A stretch of 64,000 nucleotides of DNA from Fodinibacter sp963763015 (GCA_963763015.1 CAVXML010000009.1:372001-436000); one strand, 5' to 3'. Counted from the first letter of the stretch, positions 29,068 through 37,707 are shown. Numbers and translations are program-made. The notes: generated from the letters alone by a model not told the origin.

Positions 29068-29868
29068 CTACAGCGCGGGCCAGGGAATGGCCGGCCACCC
29101 CGGACCGGGCAGCGGATGCCGCCGGCTGCGCAGCAGGGATGCCGTGCGCTCCGACAGGGCCCGGACCTCGCTCCGCGTGATGAGCGTCTCGAGCTCGTCG
29201 GCCAGGCCGTTCTGCAGCGCCGCGAGGAGGGTCTCCAGCCGCTGGAGGTCGGGCTCCGGGACCTCCTCACCGGCCCATCCCCACAGCACGGTCCGGAGCT
29301 TCGGCTCGACCCCGAGGCTGACACCGTGGTCGCAGCCCCGGACGATGTCGCCGTCGCGCAGCAGGTGGCCGCCCTTGCGGTCGGAGTTGTTGAGGACCGC
29401 ATCGAGGACGGCCACGGTCCGCAGCGCCGCCTCCGGGCTGTGCGACACGACGACCGGCCTCCCGCCGGGGGTCTCGCCCTCGACGACGACGACCCAGCCG
29501 TGGGGCACGGCATCCGCCGGCGTGACGTCGACGAGTGGCTCACGTGTGCCGGAGACCGGGCCGACCCAGAGCTGGACCGAGCCGCGGCCGAGGGGACCGT
29601 CGCGCAGCACCGTGGGCGGCACGACGTCGAAGCCACCCGCGGCGCTCACGAGGTAGGCCGCGCGCTCGCGGGCCACGAGGGTGCCGTCCGGGTAGTCCCA
29701 CAACGGGCGCTCGCTGGCCTCCGGCTTGTGGATCACGAGAAGCGGGTCGTCGCCACCGCCCACCGAGCACAGCAGGGCACCGTTCGAGGAGTCGACGATC
29801 CGGCCGACCGGGGTCAGCTCCCCGCTCGTCAGCAGTGCGACGACCTCAGCGTCGGTATCCGTTGGCAC
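29068..29868 (-). CDS. SCO1664 family protein
   Basis: A 266-residue protein starting at GTG 29868 (VPTDTDAEVVALLTSGELTP). It matches the SCO1664 family that follows DUF3090 in most actinobacteria (Rv2133c in mycobacteria). Visible conserved stretches are WDYPDGTLVARERAAYLVS, VLNNSDRKGGHLL, GCDHGVSLG and LRTVLWGWAGE. The DRKGGH and DHG motifs recall the catalytic and metal loops of PI3/4-kinase-like folds, so a kinase activity is plausible but unproven. It overlaps the DUF3090 gene by 23 bases and precedes mshC by 40 bases. Confidence 0.88.
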   Translation of the reverse strand: MPTDTDAEVVALLTSGELTPVGRIVDSSNGALLCSVGGGDDPLLVIHKPEASERPLWDYPDGTLVARERAAYLVSAAGGFDVVPPTVLRDGPLGRGSVQLWVGPVSGTREPLVDVTPADAVPHGWVVVVEGETPGGRPVVVSHSPEAALRTVAVLDAVLNNSDRKGGHLLRDGDIVRGCDHGVSLGVEPKLRTVLWGWAGEEVPEPDLQRLETLLAALQNGLADELETLITRSEVRALSERTASLLRSRRHPLPGPGWPAIPWPAL

Positions 29869-30355
29869 GGGGGCAGATGTGGCCGGTCGGGTCCAGCGGC
29901 TGGCCGCAGAACGGGCAGGAGGGCCGGCCCGCCGCGACCACGGCGGCGCACCGGCGAGCGAAGGCGCGGGCGGACGGCGGGCTGAGGACGATCCGCAGGG
30001 TCTGCACCGTGGACTCCTCCGCCTCGTCCGGATCCTGGTCGTGGCACTCGATGACCACGACCCGGCGGTTCGGGTCCCAGGCGAGGGCCAGGGTGTCGAC
30101 GCGGAACTCGTCCTCGATCGGCGGGGTGAGCGGCGCGGTGTCGCCCTCACCGAGGGGCTCCACGGCGGTGCCCTCGGCGTGGCTGTCGAGGAGGTCGTTG
30201 ACACGGTCGGCGAGCACGCTCACCTGGACCTTCTCGAGCGAGACGGACACGAGCCGCCCGTCGCCGCTCGCCTGCAGGAAGAACGTGCGGCCGCCGGGTG
30301 GCCCGACCGTCCCGGCGACGAAGCGCTCGGGCGGGTCGAACACGGTTGGTGCCAT
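29846..30355 (-). CDS. DUF3090 family protein with C-terminal zinc ribbon
   Basis: A 169-residue protein starting at ATG 30355 (MAPTVFDPPERFVAG). The DUF3090 body includes RTFFLQASGDGRLVSVSLEK, VQVSVLADRVNDLLD and FRVDTLALAWD. A Cys cluster near the end (SCPFCGQPLDPTGHICP) looks like a small zinc ribbon. The function is unknown. Its neighbours (SCO1664 protein, mshC, histidine phosphatase) are the same across actinobacteria. The cbiO gene ends only about 10 bases upstream, so an ECF transporter operon has been placed between it and the histidine phosphatase that usually precedes it. Confidence 0.88.
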   Translation of the reverse strand: MAPTVFDPPERFVAGTVGPPGGRTFFLQASGDGRLVSVSLEKVQVSVLADRVNDLLDSHAEGTAVEPLGEGDTAPLTPPIEDEFRVDTLALAWDPNRRVVVIECHDQDPDEAEESTVQTLRIVLSPPSARAFARRCAAVVAAGRPSCPFCGQPLDPTGHICPRANGYRR

Positions 30356-30365
30356 GTCCCCCACC

Positions 30366-31097
30366 CTAGATCGAGAACCCGACGGGCAGCTCCAGCCGGT
30401 GGCGAGCCATGAGCTCGCCGTCGCCCAGCACCTCGCGGGTCGGTCCGTCGGCCACCACCGTCCCCTCGGACAGCACGACCGAGCGTTCGCACAGCTCCAG
30501 TGCATACGGGAGGTCGTGGGTGACCATGAGCACCGTGACGTCGAGCGAGCGGAGGATGTCGGCGAGCTCTCGGCGGGAGGCCGGGTCGAGGTTCGACGAC
30601 GGCTCGTCGAGCACGAGGACCTCGGGGTGCATCGCCAGCACCGTCGCGATGGCCACCCGCCGACGCTGCCCGAACGAGAGGTGGTGCGGGGCGCGCGCGG
30701 CCAGGTCCTCGACACCCACCGCGGTGAGCGCCGCGACGACCCTGGCCTCGAGCTCGGCTCCGCGCACCCCGAGGTTCGCCGGGCCGAAGGCCACGTCGTC
30801 GCGCACCGTCGGCATGAAGAGCTGGTCGTCCGGGTCCTGGAAGACGATCCCCACGCGGCGACGGACCTCGAGCAGGGTGTCGCCGGTGACCGGCAGCCCC
30901 GAGACCGTCACGGTTCCCCGGCCCGGGGTCAGGATGCCGTTGAGGTGGAGCACGAGGGTCGTCTTGCCGGCCCCGTTGGGTCCGAGCAGGGCCACCCGCT
31001 CCCCGGCATGGACGTGGAGGTCCACCCCGAAGAGCGCCTGGTGGCCCCCGGGGTAGGCGTAGGCGACGCCGCGCAGGTCCAGGACCGGGAGGCTCAC
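30366..31097 (-). CDS. cbiO: ECF cobalt/nickel transporter ATPase CbiO
   Basis: A 243-residue ABC ATPase of an energy-coupling-factor transporter. The GTG start at 31097 overlaps the cbiQ stop (GTGA). Walker A is GPNGAGKTT (about 36-44), the Q-loop is FQDPDDQLF, the signature is LSFGQRRRV, Walker B is VLVLDEPSSNLD, and the switch His is in VTHDLPYALE. The FQDPDDQ form is typical of CbiO/EcfA. It powers metal uptake with CbiM and CbiQ. It is the last gene of the cbiM-PDGLE-cbiQ-cbiO operon. Confidence 0.93.
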   Translation of the reverse strand: MSLPVLDLRGVAYAYPGGHQALFGVDLHVHAGERVALLGPNGAGKTTLVLHLNGILTPGRGTVTVSGLPVTGDTLLEVRRRVGIVFQDPDDQLFMPTVRDDVAFGPANLGVRGAELEARVVAALTAVGVEDLAARAPHHLSFGQRRRVAIATVLAMHPEVLVLDEPSSNLDPASRRELADILRSLDVTVLMVTHDLPYALELCERSVVLSEGTVVADGPTREVLGDGELMARHRLELPVGFSI

Positions 31098-31855
31098 CCG
31101 AGCCGCACCCAGACCGATGCCGTGACGGCCACGACGGCGGGGACCAGGGCCGTCGCCCACTCCACCGGCGCGGCCGAGACCACCGATGTCGTCGGCAGCC
31201 GCCCCGAGAACCCCCGGCTCAGCATCGCCAGGTGCACCCGCTCGCCCCGTTCGTAGCTGCGGACGAAGAGGGCGCCCGAGCTGGCCGCGAGAACCGGCCA
31301 GGCGCGCGGGCCACGCCCGCGGAAGGCACGGGACTCGCGTGCGACCCGCATCCGGGAGAGCTCGTCGGTGACGACGCCGAGGTAGCGGACCATGAACGAC
31401 AGGACGAGGACGACCAGGGCGGGTGTGCGCAGGCGCTGCAGCCCGGACACGAGGTCGGGAGGATGCGTCGTCACGGCGAAGGCGACGGCGCCGAAGACCC
31501 CACTGAGCCCCTTCGCCAGGACTGCCCAGGCGGCGGTGAGTCCGGCGGCGCTGACCGTGAGCGGTCCCAGCGCCCGCTCCTCCCCGGTGGCGACGAACGG
31601 CAGGACGAGGGCGAACACGACCACGGGGATCGCCACCAGCACCCTCGGCGCCAGATGGCGGGGAGCCACGCCCGTCGACAGCATCACGGCGCCCGACAGC
31701 GCAAGCAGAAGACCGAGCACCGCCGGCGCCGACTCGGGCACCGAGACGACCGCGAGCACGAACGCGAGCAGGGCGACGAGCTTCACGTGCGCGGGGAGGC
31801 GGTGCGCCACGGAGTCACCGTCGACGTGGAGGTGGGCGGAGTGTCCGGAGCCCAC
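31094..31855 (-). CDS. cbiQ: ECF transporter transmembrane protein CbiQ
   Basis: A 253-residue T component with about five to six hydrophobic segments (PAHVKLVALLAFVLAVVSV near 20-40, and others to about 250). The coupling-helix motif characteristic of CbiQ/EcfT is present near ESRAFRGRGPRAW and RGEREHLA-like SYERGERVHLAMLSRGF, where an Ala-Arg-Gly pattern contacts the ATPase. It starts at GTG 31855, one base after the PDGLE gene stop, and overlaps cbiO by four bases. It transduces ATP hydrolysis to the metal-binding component CbiM. Confidence 0.9.
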   Translation of the reverse strand: MGSGHSAHLHVDGDSVAHRLPAHVKLVALLAFVLAVVSVPESAPAVLGLLLALSGAVMLSTGVAPRHLAPRVLVAIPVVVFALVLPFVATGEERALGPLTVSAAGLTAAWAVLAKGLSGVFGAVAFAVTTHPPDLVSGLQRLRTPALVVLVLSFMVRYLGVVTDELSRMRVARESRAFRGRGPRAWPVLAASSGALFVRSYERGERVHLAMLSRGFSGRLPTTSVVSAAPVEWATALVPAVVAVTASVWVRLG

Positions 31856-31856
31856 G

Positions 31857-32171
31857 TCACCCCTCCTCGTCGCGGGCCGGTCGGCGCAACCAGGCCAGCA
31901 GGCCCGCCATCACGAGAGCCACGACGGCGACCCCCAGCAGTCCGGCGAGTCCCCCGGAGAGCCGGCCCGTGCCGAGCGGCGCCGAGTAGTCCGCCAGTGG
32001 CGAGCCCGAGGTGGCGGACTGGCGAGCGGTGTCGGCGAACCCCAGGCTCTGCGCGACGTGCTCCAGGCCGTCCGGCGAGGTCGATGCCCAGCCCGAGAGC
32101 ACAGCGGCCACGACGACCGAGATCACGGCGCCCACCAGGAGCACCGTGCGTGTCGAGGGTCGCCTGGTCAC
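31857..32171 (-). CDS. PDGLE-domain protein (CbiN/NikN-like ECF component)
   Basis: A 104-residue protein with two transmembrane segments: about 10-28 (VLLVGAVISVVVAAVLSGW) and about 75-93. Between them is SPDGLEHVAQSLGF, the PDGLE motif used in Co/Ni ECF systems in place of or fused to CbiN/NikN. The extracytoplasmic loop ends with PLADYSAPL, also typical. It starts at GTG 32171, overlapping the cbiM stop by four bases. It probably stabilises or activates the CbiM substrate component. Co versus Ni cannot be decided from sequence. Confidence 0.88.
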   Translation of the reverse strand: MTRRPSTRTVLLVGAVISVVVAAVLSGWASTSPDGLEHVAQSLGFADTARQSATSGSPLADYSAPLGTGRLSGGLAGLLGVAVVALVMAGLLAWLRRPARDEEG

Positions 32172-32857
32172 GTCCGCGCACCGGGGCGGACATCGAGCCG
32201 CAGCTCGGGCAGCACGGGGCGGGCGCCGTGCACCAGGTCGGGCCGGGTCGCGATGAGGCTCGAGACGACGAGGAAGGTGATGGCAGCCTCACCGACGCCG
32301 ATGAGGAGGTGCCACGTGCCCATGGCTGCCACGAGGGCGTCCAGCGGGATGGGCGCTGCTCCCCCGACCGCGTAGAGCGCCACGAAGGCCAGCGCCGCCG
32401 CCACGACCGAGGCGCACGCTCCGACCGCCGCGGCCACCGGGACCGATGCCGGTCGGGCCGGCAGTACCGCGCGCACCGACGCGAAGACGGCGTACCCCAC
32501 CCATGGGCCGACCACGGCCAGGAGCAGCACGTTGGTCCCGAGCGCGCTCACCCCGCCGTCCGCGAAGAGGAGCGCCTGCACGGTGACCACCACGGTGAGG
32601 CACACGGTCGCGGTCCGGGGTCCCACGAGCACGGCGGCCAGGGCTCCCCCGAGGAGGTGTCCCGAGGTCCCGGCGCCGACGGGGAACGTCACCATCTGGG
32701 CCGCGAAGACGAAGACGGCCACCAGTCCCGCGAGTGGTGCAACCCGGTCGTCGAGCTCTCGACGGGCACCCCGCAGGCAGACGGCGACGGCACCGGCCGC
32801 CAGGGCGGCGGCGGCGATGGACGTCGGGGCGTCCAGGAAGCCGTCGGGCACGTGCAC
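32168..32857 (-). CDS. cbiM: ECF cobalt/nickel transporter substrate component CbiM
   Basis: A 229-residue integral membrane protein. GTG 32857 gives the start V-H-V-PDGFLDAPTS, and the N-terminal His at position 2 with the PDGFLD loop is the metal-binding element of CbiM/NikM. Six or so hydrophobic segments follow, with MVTFPVGAGTSGHLLGGALAAV containing a further conserved His. An AGGAG ribosome-binding site lies just upstream, which favours this start over a longer one. It is the first gene of the operon and its promoter region carries the palindrome at 32878-32908. Confidence 0.92.
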   Translation of the reverse strand: MHVPDGFLDAPTSIAAAALAAGAVAVCLRGARRELDDRVAPLAGLVAVFVFAAQMVTFPVGAGTSGHLLGGALAAVLVGPRTATVCLTVVVTVQALLFADGGVSALGTNVLLLAVVGPWVGYAVFASVRAVLPARPASVPVAAAVGACASVVAAALAFVALYAVGGAAPIPLDALVAAMGTWHLLIGVGEAAITFLVVSSLIATRPDLVHGARPVLPELRLDVRPGART

Positions 32858-32877
32858 GCGCTGCTCCTGTCGAGAGG

Positions 32878-32908
32878 GACCTTGTTGCACATTATTGGCA
32901 ACAAGGTC
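32878..32908. promoter_or_regulatory. Perfect palindromic operator candidate upstream of cbiM
   Basis: Arms GACCTTGTTGC (32878-32888) and GCAACAAGGTC (32898-32908) are exact complements separated by 9 bases of AT-rich ACATTATTG. On the cbiM strand the centre reads AATAAT, a plausible -10 element, about 35-40 bases before GTG 32857. A repressor bound here would cover the promoter. A metal-responsive regulator (Fur/Nur-like, ArsR-like or other) is likely given the operon, but the sequence does not match any consensus I can state with certainty. The AT-rich core stands out in this GC-rich DNA. Confidence 0.75.
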
Positions 32909-32919
32909 GCCCCGGACAA

Positions 32920-33612
32920 TCAGCCGGCCCCGCCACCCACCTCCGAGTCACCAGCGGGAGCGTGCTTCGGGCGGGCGATGAGCGGCGCCAGGTCGCCCTC
33001 GACCGTGTTGCTGGCGAGCAGCACCATCCGGCTCTCGGTGAGCTGAACCGCGGTGAGCGAGCCGGGGTCCACCCGCACGCGCTGCAGGCCCGCGAGGCCC
33101 GCGCCGACGGCCTCCGCCACCACGGCCTTGATCGGGTCACCATGGCTCACCGCGACCCAGACGGCATCCGCACCGTGCTCGGCCTCCACCTCGGCGTCGA
33201 GCGCACGGACAGCACCGATGACCCGCTCGGCCATCTGGGTGAGTGACTCCGAGGCGTAGTGGTCGTGGACGGGGAAGGTGGCGGCGCCGGGGTCGTCCTG
33301 GACGAGACGCCAGAGGTCCTCGGCGGCGGCCTCCCGCAGCGAGCGGCCGGTCCACCCGCCGTAGTGGCACTCGCCGAGGCGGTGGTCCTCCAGCACGGTG
33401 TGCCCCGCGAGCGCGACGGCGGCGGTCTCCAGGCACCGCTGGAGCGGGCTCGAGACGGCCCGGGCGATGGGGAGCGGCGCGAGGCGCCGGGCGACGCGGG
33501 CCGCCTGCTCCCGACCGGTGTCCGTGAGCCCGACGCCCTCGGTCCAGCCGGCGAGCACGCCGTCGGCGTTCGCGGTCGAGTGACCGTGGCGGAGCAGCAG
33601 GACGATGGCCAC
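32920..33612 (-). CDS. Histidine phosphatase family protein (phosphoglycerate-mutase-like)
   Basis: A 230-residue enzyme starting at GTG 33612 (VAIVLLLRHGHSTANADG). The phosphorylated His is in LLRHGHS (about 8-14). The second-strand Arg is in SSPLQRCLETA, the acid in ECHYGGWTG, and the second His in VSHGDPIKAVV. It belongs to the MSMEG_4193-type family that normally precedes DUF3090 in actinobacteria (Rv2135c). The physiological phosphate ester is unknown. The gene stop is 12 bases from the palindrome upstream of cbiM. Confidence 0.9.
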   Translation of the reverse strand: MAIVLLLRHGHSTANADGVLAGWTEGVGLTDTGREQAARVARRLAPLPIARAVSSPLQRCLETAAVALAGHTVLEDHRLGECHYGGWTGRSLREAAAEDLWRLVQDDPGAATFPVHDHYASESLTQMAERVIGAVRALDAEVEAEHGADAVWVAVSHGDPIKAVVAEAVGAGLAGLQRVRVDPGSLTAVQLTESRMVLLASNTVEGDLAPLIARPKHAPAGDSEVGGGAG

Positions 33613-33697
33613 GACAGAACACTGTATGCCGCGGCACCGGCCGTCCTCGTCCATCGTCGGCGTGCGGTGAGCCCGACGACGGCGGCGCTCTGCCACG

Positions 33698-34684
33698 ATG
33701 GGCGGCGTGATCGTGGACCGGGCCGTGTACGTCGACGGGCAGCGCCGGGGCTGTGGTGACCTCAGCGACGAGCTCGCCGCCCTGCGCGCCGTGGGCTCTC
33801 CGGACGGCTTCCTGTGGATCGGGCTCAAGGACCCCACGCACGCCGAGTTCGACGAGGTCAACGACGAGCTCCAGCTGCACGCCCTCGCGGTCGAGGACGC
33901 GGTCAAGGGTCGTCAGCGGTCCAAGGTCGAGATGTACGACACGAGCGTGTTCGTCGTGCTGAAGCCGCTGCGCTACATCGAGAGCTCGTCCGACATCGAG
34001 ACGGGCGAGCTGATGATCTTCATCGGCGACCACTTCATCGTCACGGTCCGGCGCGGTGACGCGAGCCCGCTCGCCGGACTGCGCCACGAGCTCGAGGCCG
34101 ACCCCGACCGACTGCGGCTCGGCCCCATGGGGGTGCTCCACAGCATCGTCGACAGCGTCGTCGACACCTATACCGCCATCGACGAGGAGATCGCCGACGA
34201 CCTCGAGACCATCGAGACCCAGGTGTTCTCCGGGTCGGCGATGGACTCCGCCGCGATCTACCGGCTCAAGCGCGAGGTGCTCGAGTTCCGGCGGGCCGCC
34301 GTGCCGCTGTCGGCCCCGCTGCAGATGCTGCACCACGCCGACCACAGCCCCATCGACGAGCAGGAGGTCCGGCTGCTCCTGCGTGACGTCAGCGACCACC
34401 TCCAGGCCGTCATCGACCACGTCGAGTCGTACGACCGCCTGCTCACCGACGTCCTCAGCGCGCACCTGGCGCAGATCTCCGTGCAGCAGAACTCCGACAT
34501 GCGCCGCATCTCGGCCTGGGTGGCCATTGCCGCGGTCCCCACGATGGTCGCGGGTGTCTACGGCATGAACTTCGACACCATGCCCGAGCTGCGCTGGCAG
34601 TACGGCTACTTCGCCGTGCTCGGGCTCATGGCGGTGGTGTGCCTCAGCATCTACCGCGCCTTCAAGCGCAGCGGCTGGCTCTAG
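33698..34684 (+). CDS. corA: CorA family magnesium/cobalt transporter
   Basis: A 328-residue channel. The N-terminal cytoplasmic funnel domain (about 1-260) has HALAVEDAVKGRQRSKVEMYD and FIGDHFIVTVRRG. A long helix leads to TM1 (about 275-295, ISAWVAIAAVPTMVAGVYGMNF) with the selectivity motif YGMNF, and TM2 lies near the C-terminus (YFAVLGLMAVVCLSIY), followed by basic KRSGWL. It imports Mg2+ and may also pass Co2+ or Ni2+. It is divergent from the histidine phosphatase gene. Confidence 0.95.
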   Translation: MGGVIVDRAVYVDGQRRGCGDLSDELAALRAVGSPDGFLWIGLKDPTHAEFDEVNDELQLHALAVEDAVKGRQRSKVEMYDTSVFVVLKPLRYIESSSDIETGELMIFIGDHFIVTVRRGDASPLAGLRHELEADPDRLRLGPMGVLHSIVDSVVDTYTAIDEEIADDLETIETQVFSGSAMDSAAIYRLKREVLEFRRAAVPLSAPLQMLHHADHSPIDEQEVRLLLRDVSDHLQAVIDHVESYDRLLTDVLSAHLAQISVQQNSDMRRISAWVAIAAVPTMVAGVYGMNFDTMPELRWQYGYFAVLGLMAVVCLSIYRAFKRSGWL

Positions 34685-34735
34685 CGGGGGCTCCTCCGTC
34701 GGCCGGAAGTGCAGCCGGCGCGACGGCATCCGCGA

Positions 34736-35599
34736 TCAGGTGGCGGAGATCCACCCCGCGGAGAGTGCGACGGCCAGCGCCAGGCCGAGTGCCACCCGGT
34801 ACCAGATGAACGGCCGGAGCGAGTTGGTCGCCACGAACCGCAGGAGCCAGGCGATCGACGCGTAGGCGGTGGCGAACGCCACCACGACGCCGACGAGCAT
34901 CTGCCCGACGCCGAGCTCGAGGACCGCCTCCGTGCCGCGAGCGAGCTCGAAGATGCCGGCGGCGGTCAGGGCGGGGATCGCCATGAAGAAGGAGAGCTCG
35001 GTGGCCGTGACACGGTTGATGCCGAGCATCAGTCCCGCGGAGATCGTCGCGCCGGAGCGGGACACGCCCGGGATGAGCGAGAAGCACTGGACCAACCCGA
35101 TGATGAGGCCGTCCCTGAGCGTGATGCCGTGCTCGTCGCGCTGCTGACCGGCCTTCTCCAGGACGTCGTGCCGCTGCTCCGCCACCCAGATGACCGCGCT
35201 CCACAGCACCAGCGCAGCTGACACCACCCACAGGCTCCGCAGCGGCCCGGAGATGATGTCGCGCCCCAGGAAGCCCACGACCCCGAGTGGAAGCGACCCG
35301 ATGATGACCGCCCAGGCGAGCGTGTAGTCACGGTCCTGCCGGGCCTCGGCCGAGCGCAGCCCGCGCCACCAGGCGCGGAAGAGCCGGGCGATCTTGTGCG
35401 CGAAGTAGAGGAACGTCGCGGCGATGGCGCCGATCTGGATGATGGCCGTGTACGCGGTCACCGCCGGGTCGTCCACGGGCAGGCCGAGGAGCTGCTCGGC
35501 GATGGTGAGGTGTCCGGTGGAGGAGATGGGGAGGAACTCGGTGAGCCCCTCGACGACGCCGAGGACGATGGCCTGGAAGTAGGTCAGTTCGACGGACAC
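34736..35599 (-). CDS. uppP: Undecaprenyl-diphosphatase UppP/BacA
   Basis: A 287-residue membrane enzyme that hydrolyses undecaprenyl pyrophosphate to recycle the lipid carrier of cell-wall synthesis and gives bacitracin resistance. Motif 1 is VVEGLTEFLPISSTGHL (about 15-31) and motif 2 is SLIPGVSRSGATISAGL (about 174-190), each with the expected acidic, Ser and Arg residues. About eight hydrophobic segments are visible. It starts at GTG 35599. In mycobacteria the homologue (Rv2136c) is next to the same histidine phosphatase. Confidence 0.96.
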   Translation of the reverse strand: MSVELTYFQAIVLGVVEGLTEFLPISSTGHLTIAEQLLGLPVDDPAVTAYTAIIQIGAIAATFLYFAHKIARLFRAWWRGLRSAEARQDRDYTLAWAVIIGSLPLGVVGFLGRDIISGPLRSLWVVSAALVLWSAVIWVAEQRHDVLEKAGQQRDEHGITLRDGLIIGLVQCFSLIPGVSRSGATISAGLMLGINRVTATELSFFMAIPALTAAGIFELARGTEAVLELGVGQMLVGVVVAFATAYASIAWLLRFVATNSLRPFIWYRVALGLALAVALSAGWISAT

Positions 35600-35610
35600 G
35601 AGCCGACAGC

Positions 35611-36678
35611 CTAGGTGCTGGCCTCCCCTGGCCCGGCGAGCGCCTGCGCCACGGCGTGCAGGACCGCGGACCGCTCCTCCGAGGTCCGGGCGAAGGGGGC
35701 CACGCTCAGCGTCGTCACCCCCGCGTCGGCATACCGCCCGATCCGTTCGGCGATCCGCTCGACCGGCCCGATGAGAGCGGTGGCGTCCGCGAGCTCGAAC
35801 GGCACGGCCGCCGCCGCGTCGCGGGGCCTTCCGGCGAGGTACAGGTCCTGGATGCCGTCCGCCGCCTCCTCGAACCCCATCCGCCGGGCGAGCTGGTTGT
35901 AGAAGTTCTGCTCACGGCTTCCCATGCCGCCGATGTACAGCGCGGTGTAGTCGGCCACCGCCCGCCGGCCCGCCTCGAGGTCGTCGGTCACCACCACGGG
36001 AACGGTGGCGACGACGTCGAAGCCCGCCAGCGGGTCATCGGGGCGGCCGGCGCCGACCGCCGCGCGTCCTTCGCGCACGGCGGTGAGCTGGTCGCGCGAG
36101 TGCTCCGGGGAGAAGAAGATCGCGAGCCAGCCGTCGGCCACCTCTCCCGCCAGGCGCAGGTTGCGCGGCCCCACGGCGGCGAGGTAGATCGGCAGGTCCG
36201 CCCGTGGCGGGCGGATCGTGAGGCGGAGCGCCTTGCCGGGACCGTCGGGCAGGGGCAGGGTGTGGTGGCGCCCGGCATACCGAACCTGCTCGCGACGCAG
36301 GGCCATCCGCACGATGTCGACGTACTCCCTGGTGCGCGCCAGCGGCTCGGCGAAGCGCACCCCGTGCCAGCCCTCGCTCACCTGCGGGCCCGAGACGCCG
36401 AGGCCGAGGTGGAAGCGCCCATCGGAGAGGGTGTCGAGGGTGGCGGCCGTCATGGCGGTCATCGCCGGGGTGCGCGCCGGGATCTGCATGATGCCGGCGC
36501 CCAGGCCGATGGTGCTCGTCTGGGCGGCGAGCCAGGCGAGAACCGTCGGGGCGTCCGAGCCGTAGGCCTCGGCCACCCACGCCTGCGAGTACCCGAGCCG
36601 CTCGGCCTCCTGGACGAGGGCCAAGGTGTCCGTGCCGAGGCCCATCCCCGCGTACCCGCACGTGATCGCCAGCCGCAT
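35611..36678 (-). CDS. LLM-class F420-dependent oxidoreductase
   Basis: A 355-residue luciferase-like flavin/F420 protein. MRLAITCGYAGMGLGTD at ATG 36678 is preferred over an upstream start three codons earlier. Typical elements are AERLGYSQAWVAEAYGSDA, GLGAGIMQIPARTPAMTAMTAATLDTLS, RFHLGLGVSGPQVSEGWHG, and IYLAAVGPRNLRLAGEVADGWL. The GMGSREQNFYNQLARRMG segment is common in actinobacterial LLM proteins. The substrate is unknown. It is divergent from the aldo/keto reductase gene. Confidence 0.9.
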   Translation of the reverse strand: MRLAITCGYAGMGLGTDTLALVQEAERLGYSQAWVAEAYGSDAPTVLAWLAAQTSTIGLGAGIMQIPARTPAMTAMTAATLDTLSDGRFHLGLGVSGPQVSEGWHGVRFAEPLARTREYVDIVRMALRREQVRYAGRHHTLPLPDGPGKALRLTIRPPRADLPIYLAAVGPRNLRLAGEVADGWLAIFFSPEHSRDQLTAVREGRAAVGAGRPDDPLAGFDVVATVPVVVTDDLEAGRRAVADYTALYIGGMGSREQNFYNQLARRMGFEEAADGIQDLYLAGRPRDAAAAVPFELADATALIGPVERIAERIGRYADAGVTTLSVAPFARTSEERSAVLHAVAQALAGPGEAST

Positions 36679-36722
36679 GGCGCCCACCGTAGCGATCGAC
36701 CCCGGGCGGTATGGTCGCCGCC

Positions 36723-37664
36723 ATGCTGACGCGCCGCCTGGGGGCCACCGGCCTGGCCGTGTCGCGGCTCGGTCTGGGCACGATGGCGTGGGGCACCCGC
36801 ACGTCTCCGGAGGACGCCCGGGACCTGCTCACCGCCTTCCGGGCGGCAGGCGGCACTCTCGTCGACACGGCGCACGGGTACGCCGGTGGCGCGGCCGAGC
36901 AGATCATCGGCGAGCTGCTCGACGGCCCTGACCGCGACGAGGTCGTCCTGCTCACCAAGGCCGGCGTCAGCCGGGCGGGTGGCGACCGGCTGGTGGACTG
37001 CTCGCGTCGGGCCATGATGCACCAGCTCGAGACGTCACTGCGCAGGATGAGGACCGACCACGTCGACGTGTGGCTCGCCCACAGCTGGGACGACCACACC
37101 CCCATCGAGGAGACCGTGGGTGCCCTCCGGTGGGCCGTCGAGACGGGTCGTGCGCGCTACGTGGGCGTCTCCAACCACGTCGGGTGGCAGGCGGCCCGGA
37201 CGATGTCGCTGCTCGCGGATGCCGGGGTGCCGCTGGCGGCGAACTCGGTGGAGTACAGCCTCGTCTCACGCACGGCTGAGCGAGAGCTCGCCGACGCGTC
37301 GGCCGCCCTCGGGTTCGGCCTCCTGCCCTGGTCGCCGCTCGGGCGTGGGGTGCTCGCCGGGCGCTACCGGACCGTGGCGGCGGACTCGCGGCTGGCGTCG
37401 GAGGAGTTCGCCGGCTTCGCGGGCAAGCACGTCGGGGACCACACGCGCGGAATCGTGGATGCCGTGCGCACGGCGGCCGGCGGGCTCGGGGTGGCGCCCG
37501 CCGTCGTGGCCCTGACCTGGGTCAGGGACCGCCCCGGGGTCGCCGCGCCGGTCATCGGGCCGAGGACCACCGGCCAGCTCACCGCGCTGCTGGAGTCGGA
37601 GGAGGTCACGCTGCCCGACGAGATCGTGCACGCGCTCGACGAGGTGTCGGCCGAGCACGGCTGA
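36723..37664 (+). CDS. Aldo/keto reductase
   Basis: A 313-residue NADPH-dependent TIM-barrel oxidoreductase from ATG 36723 (MLTRRLGATGLAVSRLGLG). The catalytic tetrad can be placed: Asp in TLVDTAHGY with Tyr next to it, Lys in VVLLTKAG, and His in DVWLAHSWDD. The C-terminal cofactor-binding segment AAPVIGPRTTGQL matches the family's pyrophosphate loop. The substrate cannot be assigned. It is divergent from the LLM oxidoreductase gene by about 45 bases. Confidence 0.92.
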   Translation: MLTRRLGATGLAVSRLGLGTMAWGTRTSPEDARDLLTAFRAAGGTLVDTAHGYAGGAAEQIIGELLDGPDRDEVVLLTKAGVSRAGGDRLVDCSRRAMMHQLETSLRRMRTDHVDVWLAHSWDDHTPIEETVGALRWAVETGRARYVGVSNHVGWQAARTMSLLADAGVPLAANSVEYSLVSRTAERELADASAALGFGLLPWSPLGRGVLAGRYRTVAADSRLASEEFAGFAGKHVGDHTRGIVDAVRTAAGGLGVAPAVVALTWVRDRPGVAAPVIGPRTTGQLTALLESEEVTLPDEIVHALDEVSAEHG

Positions 37665-37707
37665 CCCGTCGAGCACGCCTGGACGCGTCGAGGCCGGACG
37701 TCGCGCC

